Part shown: positions 42,375-51,588 of the stretch, in pieces
Layout of the letters: the number at the start of each line of letters is the position of its first letter
Numbering within the stretch: position 1 is the first letter of the stretch
Assembly: GCA_023389155.1 (NCBI GenBank)
Contig: JAEWEV010000011.1
Span: forward strand, 1 to 64,000
DNA: 64,000 nucleotides
DNA from: Pseudomonadota bacterium
GTDB taxonomy: Bacteria > Pseudomonadota > Gammaproteobacteria > Burkholderiales > Burkholderiaceae_B
Direction: 5' to 3'
Made by a program: the position numbers and the translations under genes
Notes under the pieces: model-generated
Database searches by the model: none
The model's input: the letters and a program-made list of their open reading frames with translations, nothing else
What the model was told of the DNA's origin: nothing

Positions 42375-42485
42375 TTACGCTGCCGACAGAACATGACCGA
42401 AAACCGCCCACAGGAAGATTGCAACTACCAATCCCAGCAGGATCAGACCAGTGATCCTGTTCCTACGTTTTTGCTCTGGTGTCAT
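42375..42485 (-). CDS. 36-residue small membrane protein (cytochrome oxidase small assembly protein)
   Basis: An uninterrupted 36-codon frame from ATG 42485 to TAA 42375 starts 10 nt after the coxA stop. It reads MTPEQKRRNRITGLILLGLV, then VAIFLWAVFGHVLSAA: a basic cytoplasmic N-terminus and one membrane helix. This matches the tiny 'cytochrome oxidase small assembly protein' that follows coxA in Alcaligenaceae and relatives. The gene is easily missed because of its size. It is followed after 29 bp by the DUF2970 gene, and no ctaG lies between. Confidence 0.83.
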   Translation of the reverse strand: MTPEQKRRNRITGLILLGLVVAIFLWAVFGHVLSAA

Positions 42486-42494
42486 AACACAAGG

Positions 42495-44096
42495 TTACTT
42501 GACAACAGGTGGCGTTTCGAACGTGTGGAATGGCAGCGGAGATGGCAATGTCCATTCCAGGCCCTCTGCCCCTTCCCATACCTGTGCAGTGGCTGTTTCG
42601 CCCGCGCCACGGTATGTTTTCAACACAATATACAGGAACAGCAATTGCGAGAATCCGAACCAGAAGGCGCCGATGGTGGCAATCTGGTGGAAATCAGTAA
42701 ATTGCGGTGCGTAATCAACGTAGCGACGTGGCATACCTGCCAGACCCAGGAAGTGCATAGGGAAGAACGTCAAGTTGAAAGACAGCATCGTAGACCAGAA
42801 GTGGATCTTGCCCAGCTTCTCGTTGTACATGCGGCCCGTCCATTTTGGCAGCCAGTAATAAGTACCGGCGAACAGGGCAAACAGGGAGCCGGCAACCAGC
42901 ACGTAATGGAAGTGAGCCACTACGTAGTAGGTGTCGTGTACGGCGATATCAATCGGCGCCATGGCCAGAATCAGGCCGGTAAAGCCACCGATGGTGAACA
43001 CGAAGATGAAGCCCACAGAGAACAGCATGGGGGTTTCAAATGTCAGTGAACCACGCCACATTGTCGCTACCCAGTTGAACACTTTCACACCCGTAGGAAT
43101 GGAAATGAGCATGGTTGCGTACATGAAGTACAGCTGACCAGTCACGGGCATGCCGGTGGCGAACATATGGTGAGCCCATACGATGAAGGACAGTACGGCA
43201 ATGGCCGCAGTCGCATACACCATGGAGGCGTAACCGAAAAGACGTTTACGTGAGAAAGTAGGAATGATTGCCGACACGATACCGAAAGCTGGCAGAATCA
43301 TAATATACACTTCGGGGTGGCCGAAGAACCAGAACACGTGCTGATACAGAACCGGATCACCACCGGCAGCGGCGTTGAAGAAGCCTGTACCGAAATGACG
43401 GTCAGTCAGCAGCATGGTGACGGCAGCAGCCAGAACCGGCATCACAGCGATCAGCAGGAAAGCCGTAATCAGCCAGGTCCAGCAGAACAGCGGCATTTTC
43501 ATCAGTGTCATGCCAGGCGCACGCATGTTCAGGATGGTCACGATAATATTGATCGCCCCCATGATGGAAGATGCACCCAGAATGTGAACGGCGAAAATCG
43601 CCATATCCATACCGGGTCCCATTTGCAGGGAGAGCGGTGCATACAGTGTCCAGCCGGCAGCGGTCGCGCCACCAGGAACAAAGAATGAAGCCGTCAGCAG
43701 AAAGGCGCCGACAGGCAGCAGCCAGAAGCTGAAGTTGTTCATCCGTGCGAAGGCCATATCGGACGCGCCAATCTGCAGCGGAATCATATAGTTCGCGAAA
43801 CCGACCAGGGCGGGCATGATCGCACCGAAAATCATGATCAGACCATGCATGGTCGTGAACTGATTGAACAGGTCAGGCTGGAAGAACTGCACACCCGGCT
43901 CAAAGAGTTCGGCGCGAATCAGCAGAGCCAGCGTACCGCCCTCGAGCAGAGCGAAGAACGAGAACATCAGGTACATCGTACCGATATCCTTGTGATTGGT
44001 GGCAAACAGCCAGCGGCGCCAGCCCGTTGGGGCGGCGTGGTGATGGTCATCATGTCCGTGATGATCAGGAGCGTGACCCACTACAGTGCTACTCAT
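42495..44096 (-). CDS. coxA: Cytochrome c oxidase subunit I
   Basis: Subunit I holds heme a and the heme a3-CuB site where oxygen is reduced. The 533-residue, 12-helix protein begins with a His-rich stretch, then ATNHKDIGTMYLMFSFFALLEG. The heme a ligand is in TTMHGLIMIFG. The CuB ligands and cross-linked Tyr are in WFFGHPEVYIMILPAFGI and WAHHMFATGMPV. The two C-terminal heme ligands are in YYVVAHFHYVLVAGS. It is of A-type (HPEVY). It follows coxB by 82 bp. Confidence 0.98.
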   Translation of the reverse strand: MSSTVVGHAPDHHGHDDHHHAAPTGWRRWLFATNHKDIGTMYLMFSFFALLEGGTLALLIRAELFEPGVQFFQPDLFNQFTTMHGLIMIFGAIMPALVGFANYMIPLQIGASDMAFARMNNFSFWLLPVGAFLLTASFFVPGGATAAGWTLYAPLSLQMGPGMDMAIFAVHILGASSIMGAINIIVTILNMRAPGMTLMKMPLFCWTWLITAFLLIAVMPVLAAAVTMLLTDRHFGTGFFNAAAGGDPVLYQHVFWFFGHPEVYIMILPAFGIVSAIIPTFSRKRLFGYASMVYATAAIAVLSFIVWAHHMFATGMPVTGQLYFMYATMLISIPTGVKVFNWVATMWRGSLTFETPMLFSVGFIFVFTIGGFTGLILAMAPIDIAVHDTYYVVAHFHYVLVAGSLFALFAGTYYWLPKWTGRMYNEKLGKIHFWSTMLSFNLTFFPMHFLGLAGMPRRYVDYAPQFTDFHQIATIGAFWFGFSQLLFLYIVLKTYRGAGETATAQVWEGAEGLEWTLPSPLPFHTFETPPVVK

Positions 44097-44178
44097 TTTT
44101 GACTCCTTGCCTGCTGCTTGCCTTGCTTGCAGATATCACAGGCGCAATATTGCGAATATAAAGTTCCGAATGTCATTT

Positions 44179-44997
44179 TCATTGTGCTGCCACTTTCTGC
44201 TGCTCTTCGATCCATTTGTCATAATCTTCAGGAGACACAACACGAACGACGATTGGCATGAATGCGTGGTTCTGGCCACACAGCTCGGCACACTGGCCGC
44301 GGTACGTACCCACCGTATCGGTGCGGAACCAGGCATCACGCAGGAAGCCTGGAATGGCATCCTGTTTTACACCCAGCTCAGGTACATAAAATGAATGAAT
44401 GACGTCATCAGCTGTGATGACTACACGAACTTTCTTCCCTGCGGGAACAACGAGTTCATTGTCCACTTCCATCAGGTAAGTATTGGATTTCTCTGCCTTG
44501 CCCTGGATCTGGTCATAAGGCGTGGTCATATTGGAAATGAAGTTGATACCTTTGGCTTTGCCATCCAGGTACTCGTATCCCCATTTCCACTGATAGCCAG
44601 TCGCCTTGACTGTAATGTCGGCGCTACTGGTGTCTTTCATGGCTACAACGGTTTTGGTTGCGGGCAATGCCATGGCAATCACAATAATGAACGGCACAAC
44701 CGTCCAGGCCACTTCCACTCCCATGTGCTCATGGAAAACAGAAGCCTTGAAACCCTTGGATTTGCGGTGCGCCCAGATTGAGTAGAACATGACGCCGAAA
44801 ACGCCAATAAAAATGACGGTACAGATAACCAGCATCATCATGTGCAGACTGTACATACTTTCGGCTATTTCGGTGACACCCTTATGCAGATTGACTTGCA
44901 ATACCTTAGGACCACCTGGCATATCCTGGACGTCAGCCCATGCCGTACAGGCTGGCAGGAGCGCTCCAAGACCAAGTAAACCTTGCAACTTCTTCAT
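44179..44997 (-). CDS. coxB: Cytochrome c oxidase subunit II
   Basis: Subunit II accepts electrons from cytochrome c through the dinuclear CuA centre. From ATG 44997 it has 272 residues: a signal peptide (MKKLQGLLGLGALLPACTAWA), two membrane helices (MMMLVICTVIFIGVFGVMFYSIW and VAWTVVPFIIVIAMALPATKTV) and a periplasmic cupredoxin domain. The CuA ligands are in ADDVIHSFYVPELGVKQD and CAELCGQNHAFMPI. No cytochrome c domain is fused at the C-terminus. A longer upstream frame has a hydrophilic leader and is rejected. It is the first gene of the operon. Confidence 0.97.
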   Translation of the reverse strand: MKKLQGLLGLGALLPACTAWADVQDMPGGPKVLQVNLHKGVTEIAESMYSLHMMMLVICTVIFIGVFGVMFYSIWAHRKSKGFKASVFHEHMGVEVAWTVVPFIIVIAMALPATKTVVAMKDTSSADITVKATGYQWKWGYEYLDGKAKGINFISNMTTPYDQIQGKAEKSNTYLMEVDNELVVPAGKKVRVVITADDVIHSFYVPELGVKQDAIPGFLRDAWFRTDTVGTYRGQCAELCGQNHAFMPIVVRVVSPEDYDKWIEEQQKVAAQ

Positions 44998-45246
44998 GTT
45001 GACCTCATTATTGTGCGCTTTTCCGTTTTTTCGTATGAAACTGATCGGATCGCGCCTGATTATCGTAGCTGACGGCACCGGCATACACCCTACCCATCAT
45101 AACCCTTTGCGGTACAGGATTATACCGAAGACGCCTTAACCTGTGTCAAAGATACTTCATTTAACCATAGAAAAGCACAAGGATGACTGCACGGGAATGG
45201 TTTGCGAATACAATCGTTGCATGTTTGACACGACATATATGCAACC

Positions 45247-46065
45247 TTGAACCGAATCCCAGCCCTTTATGCTGCCCTCCTGCAATCGATACAGGAGGTG
45301 CCACCCGAATACTCATTGCCGCTCACCATTTCAGGCAAGCTGGCCGGCTTTATCACGCCACAGGCGCTCAAGGCGCTGGCGCATCTCCCCCAATTGCGCG
45401 TTACCGAAATGGCCGTCCATCTGGCCGATCCGGGCACACCAAGATACGAACTTGAACCGTTACTGGCGCAAATTGCCAAGATTCTGCGCGACGCCGGGCT
45501 ACTCAAAACCTGGCGCGACGAACTGCTAACAGTATATGCTGAAGGTGAGGATCTTGCAAAAATGGAGCGGGCTGCCATGCGCCCCCTTGGCCTGCTCACG
45601 CAGGCCGTTCATCTGAACGCCTGGACTCCCGATATGAAGCTGTACATTGCCAAACGCGCCACCACCAAAGCAACCGATCCCGGCATGTGGGATACGCTGG
45701 CCGGAGGCCTGGCTAATGGCGCCGAAGACCTGGAGCACGCGCTGCTTCGCGAAACCTTCGAAGAGGCCGGACTGGAAGAATCGGACGTTGCGTGCCGCAC
45801 GCCGCTACGCACCCTGCTGCGCATGCACCGCCGCCTGCCCGAAGGCTATCAGGTAGAGGATATTCTTGTCAGCGATTGCATCCTTTCGCCGCAGGCAACG
45901 CCACGCAATATGGATGGCGAAGTGTCAGAGATTCGTGTGGTCAGTCAGCAGGAAGTTGTGCAAATGATTGCCGACCGTGTCGTTACGCTGGAAGCTGCGC
46001 TTGTTATACTGGAAGGCATATTGAGTCGTACATCCGAAACACTGCTCGCGCAATACCGCGCGTAG
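45247..46065 (+). CDS. Nudix hydrolase with an N-terminal DUF4743-like domain
   Basis: The 272-residue protein has an N-terminal region (about 1-115) resembling the DUF4743 domain found in thiamine-related Nudix proteins. The C-terminal Nudix domain has the full box GGLANGAEDLEHALLRETFEEAGLEE (Gx5Ex7REUxEExGU). Such enzymes cleave nucleoside diphosphates linked to other groups, and some plant and yeast relatives act on damaged thiamine diphosphate; the substrate here is unknown. The first in-frame start after a stop is TTG 45247, with no clear ribosome site, and GTG 45298 is another option, so the exact start is uncertain. Confidence 0.85.
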   Translation: MNRIPALYAALLQSIQEVPPEYSLPLTISGKLAGFITPQALKALAHLPQLRVTEMAVHLADPGTPRYELEPLLAQIAKILRDAGLLKTWRDELLTVYAEGEDLAKMERAAMRPLGLLTQAVHLNAWTPDMKLYIAKRATTKATDPGMWDTLAGGLANGAEDLEHALLRETFEEAGLEESDVACRTPLRTLLRMHRRLPEGYQVEDILVSDCILSPQATPRNMDGEVSEIRVVSQQEVVQMIADRVVTLEAALVILEGILSRTSETLLAQYRA

Positions 46066-46089
46066 CCTCTGAAACCCAGGGAGCACCTC

Positions 46090-46785
46090 ATGACAAACAG
46101 CAACCCGTTCGATCGTCCCGGCCTTGGCCAGGGTAGCTCAGGCAATCCCATCATGCAGAGCCTGGACATGATGAATAAGGCGTGGCAGCAGTTTGCCCAG
46201 GTCCAGAATGTGAGCAACCCGGTTTTCCCCATGCCAGCAGCACTCAATGCAGAGGATCTGGACAAACGCATTCAGGAACTCAAAAGCATAGAGAACTGGC
46301 TGACCATGAACCTGTCCATGCTCTCGGGCACCATTCAGGGCCTGGAAATCCAGCGCGCCAGCATCCATACGCTGAAAACCTTTGTCGATACCCTGCAGAC
46401 GCAGAGCAGCGAGCGCTCAATAGACGACATCTTCGGCCTGAATAAAACGGCCGCGGATGCCGGCACCGGAAAGAAAAACACCGCCCGCAAGAACAGCAAG
46501 CAAAACCACAGTACGAGCGCAGCCGATCCGATCTTCCCGACAGAATCGGTCAGCCACGCAGCCCAGGCCTGGTGGGATATGCTGCAAGGGCAGTTTTCCC
46601 AACTGGCCCAGGCGGCTACCCAGTCTGCCCCGGCACCATCGGCCACGCACAAGGAACCCTCGCCTGTTAAAACCCCGCCAGGCCCGGAGCCTGACGAACC
46701 CGCTGATCCGGAAGAACCGGTCAAGCCCACCGCACGCAAGCGTGCTGCCGCCAAGCGCCGCAGTACCAGCCGCAAGGCGGCGTGA
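46090..46785 (+). CDS. phaM: PhaM-like polyhydroxyalkanoate granule regulatory protein
   Basis: PhaM links PHB granules to the nucleoid and activates PHA synthase PhaC in Cupriavidus. The 231-residue product has the PhaM N-terminal block LNAEDLDKRIQELKSIENWLTMNLSMLSGTIQGLEIQRASIHTLKTFVD. A linker contains a second helix (HAAQAWWDMLQGQFSQLAQAA), and a Pro/Glu-rich spacer leads to a basic histone-like end (ARKRAAAKRRSTSRKAA) that would bind DNA. GGAG precedes the ATG. No phaC, phaP or phaR gene is in this window. A terminator follows. Confidence 0.88.
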   Translation: MTNSNPFDRPGLGQGSSGNPIMQSLDMMNKAWQQFAQVQNVSNPVFPMPAALNAEDLDKRIQELKSIENWLTMNLSMLSGTIQGLEIQRASIHTLKTFVDTLQTQSSERSIDDIFGLNKTAADAGTGKKNTARKNSKQNHSTSAADPIFPTESVSHAAQAWWDMLQGQFSQLAQAATQSAPAPSATHKEPSPVKTPPGPEPDEPADPEEPVKPTARKRAAAKRRSTSRKAA

Positions 46786-46797
46786 TGCTTGAAAAAC

Positions 46798-46826
46798 AGG
46801 AACCGCAAGTTACCGGTTCCTTTTCT
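46798..46826 (+). terminator. Intrinsic terminator after phaM
   Basis: AGGAACCG (46798-46805) and CGGTTCCT (46814-46821) form an 8-bp stem with an 8-nt loop, followed by TTTCTGTCT. It lies 12 nt after the phaM stop and 44 nt before glmU. Confidence 0.8.
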
Positions 46827-46870
46827 GTCTCAGACCTCTAACTAATTTACAACTTACGACACATCTCACT

Positions 46871-48247
46871 ATGCTAAACATCGTCATTCTCGCCGCCGGT
46901 ATGGGTAAACGCATGCAGTCGGATCTGCCCAAGGTCCTGCATACCCTGGCCGGCAAACCCATGCTTGCACAAGTTATCGACAGTGCCCGCCAGCTGTCTC
47001 CGGATCGCATCATCGTCGTCGTCGGACACGGTGCCGATGCCGTGAAAAAAGCCTTTGCCGACCAACCCGATATTGAATACGCCCTGCAACAGCCCCAGCA
47101 CGGTACAGGCCACGCCGTACAGCAGGCCCTTCCTCTGCTGGTCGGCGGTGACAAGTCAGAGGACACCACTATCGTCCTGTATGGCGACGTCCCATTGGTG
47201 CAACCGGCAACACTGAAGCGGCTTTTAGAGGCCCGAGCCGAAGGCATGGCAGTACTAACCGAGACGCTAGAGGATCCCACCGGTTACGGGCGTATCGTGC
47301 GCAACGAGAGCGGTCACGTACAGCGCATCGTTGAACACAAGGATGCCACCGAAAAGGAGCACGAGATTTGTGAAGTCAACACCGGCATTCTGGCAGCCCC
47401 CACAGACAAGATCAAAGACTGGCTAGGCCGTATCGACAATAACAATGCACAGGGCGAATACTATCTGACTGATATCATCGGTCTCTCTGTGCAGGACAAC
47501 ATTCCTGTCAATGCCGCGCAACCGGATGCCAGCTGGGAAACGCTGGGTGTGAACAGCCGCGTACAGCAGGCTCAGCTGGAACGCGCCTGGCAGGCCGAGC
47601 AGGCACAGCGCCTGCTGGTACAGGGCGTCACGCTGGCAGATCCTGCCCGTTTTGATCTGCGAGGCACGCTCGAATGCGGCCGGGATGTCTTCATTGACGT
47701 TGGTTGCGTTTTCGAAGGTACCGTCAAACTGGCGAATGGCGTACGCGTAGGTCCGCATTGCGTACTGCGCAACGTTACCCTGGGCGCCGGCACTCAGGTC
47801 GAAGCATTCAGCCATCTGGAACAGGCGACAGCCGGAGAAAACGCTAAAATTGGTCCCTACGCACGTCTGCGCCCCGGTACCGAACTGGCTGCGCAATCCC
47901 ACGTCGGCAATTTCGTTGAACTCAAAAAAACCCGGCTGGGCGAAGGCAGCAAGGCCAATCACCTGAGCTATTTGGGTGATGCCGACATCGGCGCAAATGT
48001 CAATATCGGCGCGGGCACCATTACCTGCAACTACGATGGGGTGAACAAAGCCAAGACCATTATCGAAGACGAGGCCTTTATTGGCTCGGACTCGCAACTG
48101 GTCGCTCCCGTCACGGTTGGCAAAGGCGCCACGCTTGGTGCCGGCACCACGCTGACCAAAAATGCCCCCGCGGGCAAGCTGACCCTGTCGCGCAACCGGC
48201 AGACAACCCTGGAAAACTGGACTCGTCCCGTAAAGAAACAAGATTGA
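46871..48247 (+). CDS. glmU: Bifunctional GlmU uridyltransferase/acetyltransferase
   Basis: GlmU acetylates glucosamine 1-phosphate and then forms UDP-GlcNAc, the precursor of peptidoglycan and lipid A. The 458-residue protein has the pyrophosphorylase domain (about 1-230) with ILAAGMGKRMQSDLPKVLHTLAGKPM, QPQHGTGHAVQQA, VLYGDVPLV and GEYYLTDIIGL. The left-handed beta-helix domain (about 250-450) has hexapeptide repeats and the acetyltransferase residues in AKIGPYARLRPGTELAAQSHVGNFVELKKTRLGEGSKANHLSYLGDADIGANVNIGAGTITCNYDG. It starts a plus-strand run with an MFS gene and two glycosyltransferases. Confidence 0.98.
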   Translation: MLNIVILAAGMGKRMQSDLPKVLHTLAGKPMLAQVIDSARQLSPDRIIVVVGHGADAVKKAFADQPDIEYALQQPQHGTGHAVQQALPLLVGGDKSEDTTIVLYGDVPLVQPATLKRLLEARAEGMAVLTETLEDPTGYGRIVRNESGHVQRIVEHKDATEKEHEICEVNTGILAAPTDKIKDWLGRIDNNNAQGEYYLTDIIGLSVQDNIPVNAAQPDASWETLGVNSRVQQAQLERAWQAEQAQRLLVQGVTLADPARFDLRGTLECGRDVFIDVGCVFEGTVKLANGVRVGPHCVLRNVTLGAGTQVEAFSHLEQATAGENAKIGPYARLRPGTELAAQSHVGNFVELKKTRLGEGSKANHLSYLGDADIGANVNIGAGTITCNYDGVNKAKTIIEDEAFIGSDSQLVAPVTVGKGATLGAGTTLTKNAPAGKLTLSRNRQTTLENWTRPVKKQD

Positions 48248-48251
48248 TGGC

Positions 48252-49664
48252 ATGACTGAAGCAGCAACCGGCAGTTCAACAAGTGAGTCCTCTTCCAAAC
48301 CCCGACCGCCCGCTACAGGGCTTCCCACGCCTGCACGGCACTGGGCTGCCGGCGCAGTCCTGCTCTCTATCGGTGTCAGCGTTCTGGACACCAACGTAGC
48401 AAACATCGCATTGCCCACCATTTCCCGGGAATTGAATATTGCCGAGGCCGATTCAATCTGGATCGTCAACGCCTATACCATTACGATCATGGCAACCCTG
48501 TTGCCGTTTTCAGCCATGGCCGAACGTGTTGGCTTCAAACGCATGTTCCGTCTGGGATTGGCACTCTTTACGATCGCGACCCTGCTCTGCGCCATGTCAG
48601 GAAACCTGCATTCCCTGGTCGGGGCACGCATCCTGCAGGGGCTGGGCGCCGCTTCCATGATGTGCCTGTTCGGCGGGCTGGTACGTCATATCTATCCGGC
48701 TCATAAGATCGCCGCGGGAATCAGCCTGAACGCCATGATGGTGGGGGTCACCTCGGTCATCGGGCCCTCTATCGGCGCCGCCATCCTGTCGGTGGCTTCC
48801 TGGCAATGGGTTTTCGGTTTTACTGCGCCCATTTGTATTTTTGCCATGTATGCAGCCGGTTATCTGCCCGAGGGTGCTGCCAGTCACAAAGGGCGCTTCG
48901 ACTACGGCAGCGCCATACTGAATATTCTCACGTTTTCGATTTTACTCATCGGCCTGGATGCCATGGGACGCAATCCCGGGCGCGGACTGGCCATGCTTGG
49001 CGTGGCCGCGGCCTGCGGTTTTTTCCTGATCCGTCGATCCCTGCCACAAACCGCCCCGCTGGTGCCCGTCGACCTGTTCCGCTTTCCCGTCTTCAAATAC
49101 GCGGTTATTGTTTCAGCTCTCACCTTTACCGCGCAGATGATATCGATGCTCGCCCTGCCGTTTTATTACCAGCACAATCTTGGCATTCCCCTTCAGAAAG
49201 TGGGTCTGCTGTTTGGCGTATGGCCGGTTGGCAGCGTGGTCATTGCCTCGCTTTCGGCCAGGCTGTGCCGGTATTTCAAGGCATCACTGCTGGCCGGTAT
49301 CGGCGCAGCGCTGATGGCAGTAGGCATCATTACGTTAATCACCCTGCCGGCGGACATTTCACTGTGGTACTACGTTGCGCCAATGTTTATCGCCGGTATG
49401 GGTTTCGGATTCTTCCAGACGCCCAATAACCGTGCCATGCTGATGTCCACGCCGCTGAAGCGCAGCGGGGCAACAGGCGGCGTGCAGGCCACCACCCGGC
49501 TCTTCGGCCAGGGTATCGGCGCCGCCTGCGTCGCCATCAGTTTCCATCTGGATCAGGTGCGCGGGCCCATGTATGTCATGGGGTTTGCCAGCTCCCTGGT
49601 TATAATCGCGGTTATCATCAACCTGCTGCGCTACGTAAAAGGGCTTGATACCGATGCCTGCTGA
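48252..49664 (+). CDS. MFS transporter, DHA2 (EmrB/QacA) type
   Basis: The 470-residue protein has about 14 membrane segments, as in drug:H+ antiporters of the DHA2 family. Motif C-type and family sequences are SVLDTNVANIALPTISRELNI, WIVNAYTITIMATLLPFSAMAERVGFKRMF and GARILQGLGAASMMCLFGGLVRHIYP. GPSIGAAILSVASWQWVFGFTAPICIF and QTPNNRAMLMSTPLKRSGATGGVQATTRLFGQ follow. The substrate cannot be told from sequence; export of a toxic compound or a cell-surface intermediate are equally possible. It starts 5 bp after glmU and overlaps the next gene by 11 bp. Confidence 0.92.
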   Translation: MTEAATGSSTSESSSKPRPPATGLPTPARHWAAGAVLLSIGVSVLDTNVANIALPTISRELNIAEADSIWIVNAYTITIMATLLPFSAMAERVGFKRMFRLGLALFTIATLLCAMSGNLHSLVGARILQGLGAASMMCLFGGLVRHIYPAHKIAAGISLNAMMVGVTSVIGPSIGAAILSVASWQWVFGFTAPICIFAMYAAGYLPEGAASHKGRFDYGSAILNILTFSILLIGLDAMGRNPGRGLAMLGVAAACGFFLIRRSLPQTAPLVPVDLFRFPVFKYAVIVSALTFTAQMISMLALPFYYQHNLGIPLQKVGLLFGVWPVGSVVIASLSARLCRYFKASLLAGIGAALMAVGIITLITLPADISLWYYVAPMFIAGMGFGFFQTPNNRAMLMSTPLKRSGATGGVQATTRLFGQGIGAACVAISFHLDQVRGPMYVMGFASSLVIIAVIINLLRYVKGLDTDAC

Positions 49665-50457
49665 TCCTGCTACCGCCACCAGACGCGTCACGCTGGCAGT
49701 CGCGCTGATCGTCAAGAACGAAGCGCAGAACCTGGCTGCCTGCCTGGACTCGGTAAAGGGCTGGGCAGACGAAATCGTGATCCTGGACTCCGGCAGCACG
49801 GATGAGACCGAACAAATCGCGCGGCACTACACGCAGGCATTCCACACTGCTGCTGACTGGCCGGGCTTCGGCCCGCAACGGCAGCGCGCGCAAACCCACG
49901 TTACCGCCGACTGGATCTTATGGCTTGACGCAGACGAACGCGTTACCCCTCAATTGCGCGCCAGCATTGACGAAGTACTGCAAAATCCGCCAGCCAATAC
50001 CATTTATCAGGTTGCCCGCCTTAGCTGGGCTTTCGGCCAGTTCATTCGTCATTGCGGCTGGTACCCGGGATACGTCGAACGACTGCATCCCAGAACGCTG
50101 ACGCAATACGACAATGCGCTGGTTCATGAATCGCTTGTGCGTCCGGCGGGTACGCACCTGGAAACCCTGAAAGGTGATCTGCTGCACTTTACCTACGAGA
50201 CAGTCGACCAGCACCTGCGTAAATCGGCAGGCTATGCCATTGCCTGGGCCGAGCAGCGCGCCGCGGCCGGAAAAACCGGTACGCTGACCACAGCTACGCT
50301 GCATGCTGTTGCACGTTTTTTCCGAACTTATTTTCTGCGCCTGGGTATTCTGGATGGCCGGGCCGGGTTCCTGCTATCGGTCACAGCCGCACAATCCGTA
50401 TTCAACAAATATGCCTGCCTGTGGTCCCGCACCCGCCAGGCCAAACCGCCCCGCTGA
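49654..50457 (+). CDS. Glycosyltransferase family 2 (WaaE/KdtX-like)
   Basis: From ATG 49654 the 267-residue protein is a GT2 enzyme, with VALIVKNEAQNLAACLDSVKGWADEIVILDSGSTDETEQIA and DWILWLDADERVTPQLR containing the DxD-like metal motif. It also has YPGYVERLHPRTLTQYDNALVHESL. This is the pattern of WaaE/KdtX, which adds beta-glucose to the LPS inner-core heptose; donor and acceptor here are inferred. A TTG nine bases upstream is also in frame, but ATG follows an AAAAGGG site. It overlaps the MFS gene by 11 bp. Confidence 0.9.
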   Translation: MPADPATATRRVTLAVALIVKNEAQNLAACLDSVKGWADEIVILDSGSTDETEQIARHYTQAFHTAADWPGFGPQRQRAQTHVTADWILWLDADERVTPQLRASIDEVLQNPPANTIYQVARLSWAFGQFIRHCGWYPGYVERLHPRTLTQYDNALVHESLVRPAGTHLETLKGDLLHFTYETVDQHLRKSAGYAIAWAEQRAAAGKTGTLTTATLHAVARFFRTYFLRLGILDGRAGFLLSVTAAQSVFNKYACLWSRTRQAKPPR

Positions 50458-50478
50458 CCCGTTACTATCACACTTATC

Positions 50479-51537
50479 ATGAAGATCCTGCAGGTAAACT
50501 TCGAAAAAGGCTGGCGCGGCGGCGAACGCCAGACACTATACTGCATGCGGGCTTTCCGCGAGGCAGGCCATGAGGTAACGTTACTGGCACGGGAGAATGA
50601 AGCACTAGCCCAGGCCGCACAAAAGGAAAACTTTACGGTAATCACCCAACGGCGGCCATTTGAACAGGGACTCTTTCTGCTCCGGCATGCCCGCGACTTT
50701 GACATTGTGCACGTGCAGACAGCAGGATCGCTCACATGGGCCGCCCTTGCCCGACGCTTTTTTGGCAAAGCCCGACTCGTGTTTACCCGGCGCACTTCCC
50801 TGCCCGTTCGACCCCAACGCCAATGGCGCACGGCCCGCAAGTGGCGCAAGCCGGATCTGTTTGTCACCATCAGCCGGATGGCCGCTGCCGAACCTCACCG
50901 GCTGGGAATCCCCACAACGCTGATATCCAGCGCGATCGAGCCACGAACCGTTGACCCGGCACATGCGCAACGGGTTCGGGAAGAATTTGACATCGATAAC
51001 AGGAAAGTGATCGCTACCAGTGCCGCGCTGGTCCCGGTCAAAGACCCCCTGACCCTTATTCGCGCCATTGCCCGGCTGCACGCCCGGCGCCAGGATTTCA
51101 TATTCCTGCACTTTGGGGCTGAGGGAGCATGCTCGGATGATGCCCGCAAGCTGATTGCAGACAATGGCCTGCAGCAGGTTTACCACCTGGCCGGATTTCG
51201 CCAAAACGTGGAAGACCTGTACAGCCTGTTCGACCTCTTTGTGATGAGCAGCCGCGAGGAAGCGCTGGGCAGCAGCGTACTGGACGCCTTCCTGCTACGT
51301 ATTCCCGTGGTCTCCACCAACGCAGGTGGACTGGCTGAACTGCTCGATCACGAACGTGGTTACCTGTGCGAGACTGGCGATGATGCCGCCATCGCAGAGG
51401 TCCTGGCGTATGTACTGGACCACCCCGACGAAGCCAGGGCACGCGCAGAAAAAGCGTGGCAATACGTTCATGACGAACATGATATTGCCCGTATGAGCGA
51501 GCGGTATCTGACGCAGTTTAGGAAGCTGCTGAAGTAA
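50479..51537 (+). CDS. Glycosyltransferase family 4 (WaaG-like fold)
   Basis: The 352-residue GT-B glycosyltransferase has an N-terminal domain beginning MKILQVNFEKGWRGGERQTLYCMRAFREAGHEVTLLAREN and including DIVHVQTAGSLTWAALARRF. The C-terminal domain has the GT4 signature VMSSREEALGSSVLDAFLLRIPVVSTNAGGLAELLDHERGYLCE with the EX7E nucleotide-sugar motif. With the GT2 gene 21 bp upstream it probably builds LPS core or another surface glycan. It is the last gene of the run, 51 bp from the convergent LysR gene. Confidence 0.92.
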   Translation: MKILQVNFEKGWRGGERQTLYCMRAFREAGHEVTLLARENEALAQAAQKENFTVITQRRPFEQGLFLLRHARDFDIVHVQTAGSLTWAALARRFFGKARLVFTRRTSLPVRPQRQWRTARKWRKPDLFVTISRMAAAEPHRLGIPTTLISSAIEPRTVDPAHAQRVREEFDIDNRKVIATSAALVPVKDPLTLIRAIARLHARRQDFIFLHFGAEGACSDDARKLIADNGLQQVYHLAGFRQNVEDLYSLFDLFVMSSREEALGSSVLDAFLLRIPVVSTNAGGLAELLDHERGYLCETGDDAAIAEVLAYVLDHPDEARARAEKAWQYVHDEHDIARMSERYLTQFRKLLK

Positions 51538-51588
51538 TAGAATCGCAACCGGCCATTGTCGTTTGGGTGGCTAAGGGTTCCTCGTCGT

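Noticed and set aside
47423..48469. A 348-codon minus-strand frame opposite glmU
   Set aside because: It covers the beta-helix of glmU in antisense and has an unlikely residue composition.
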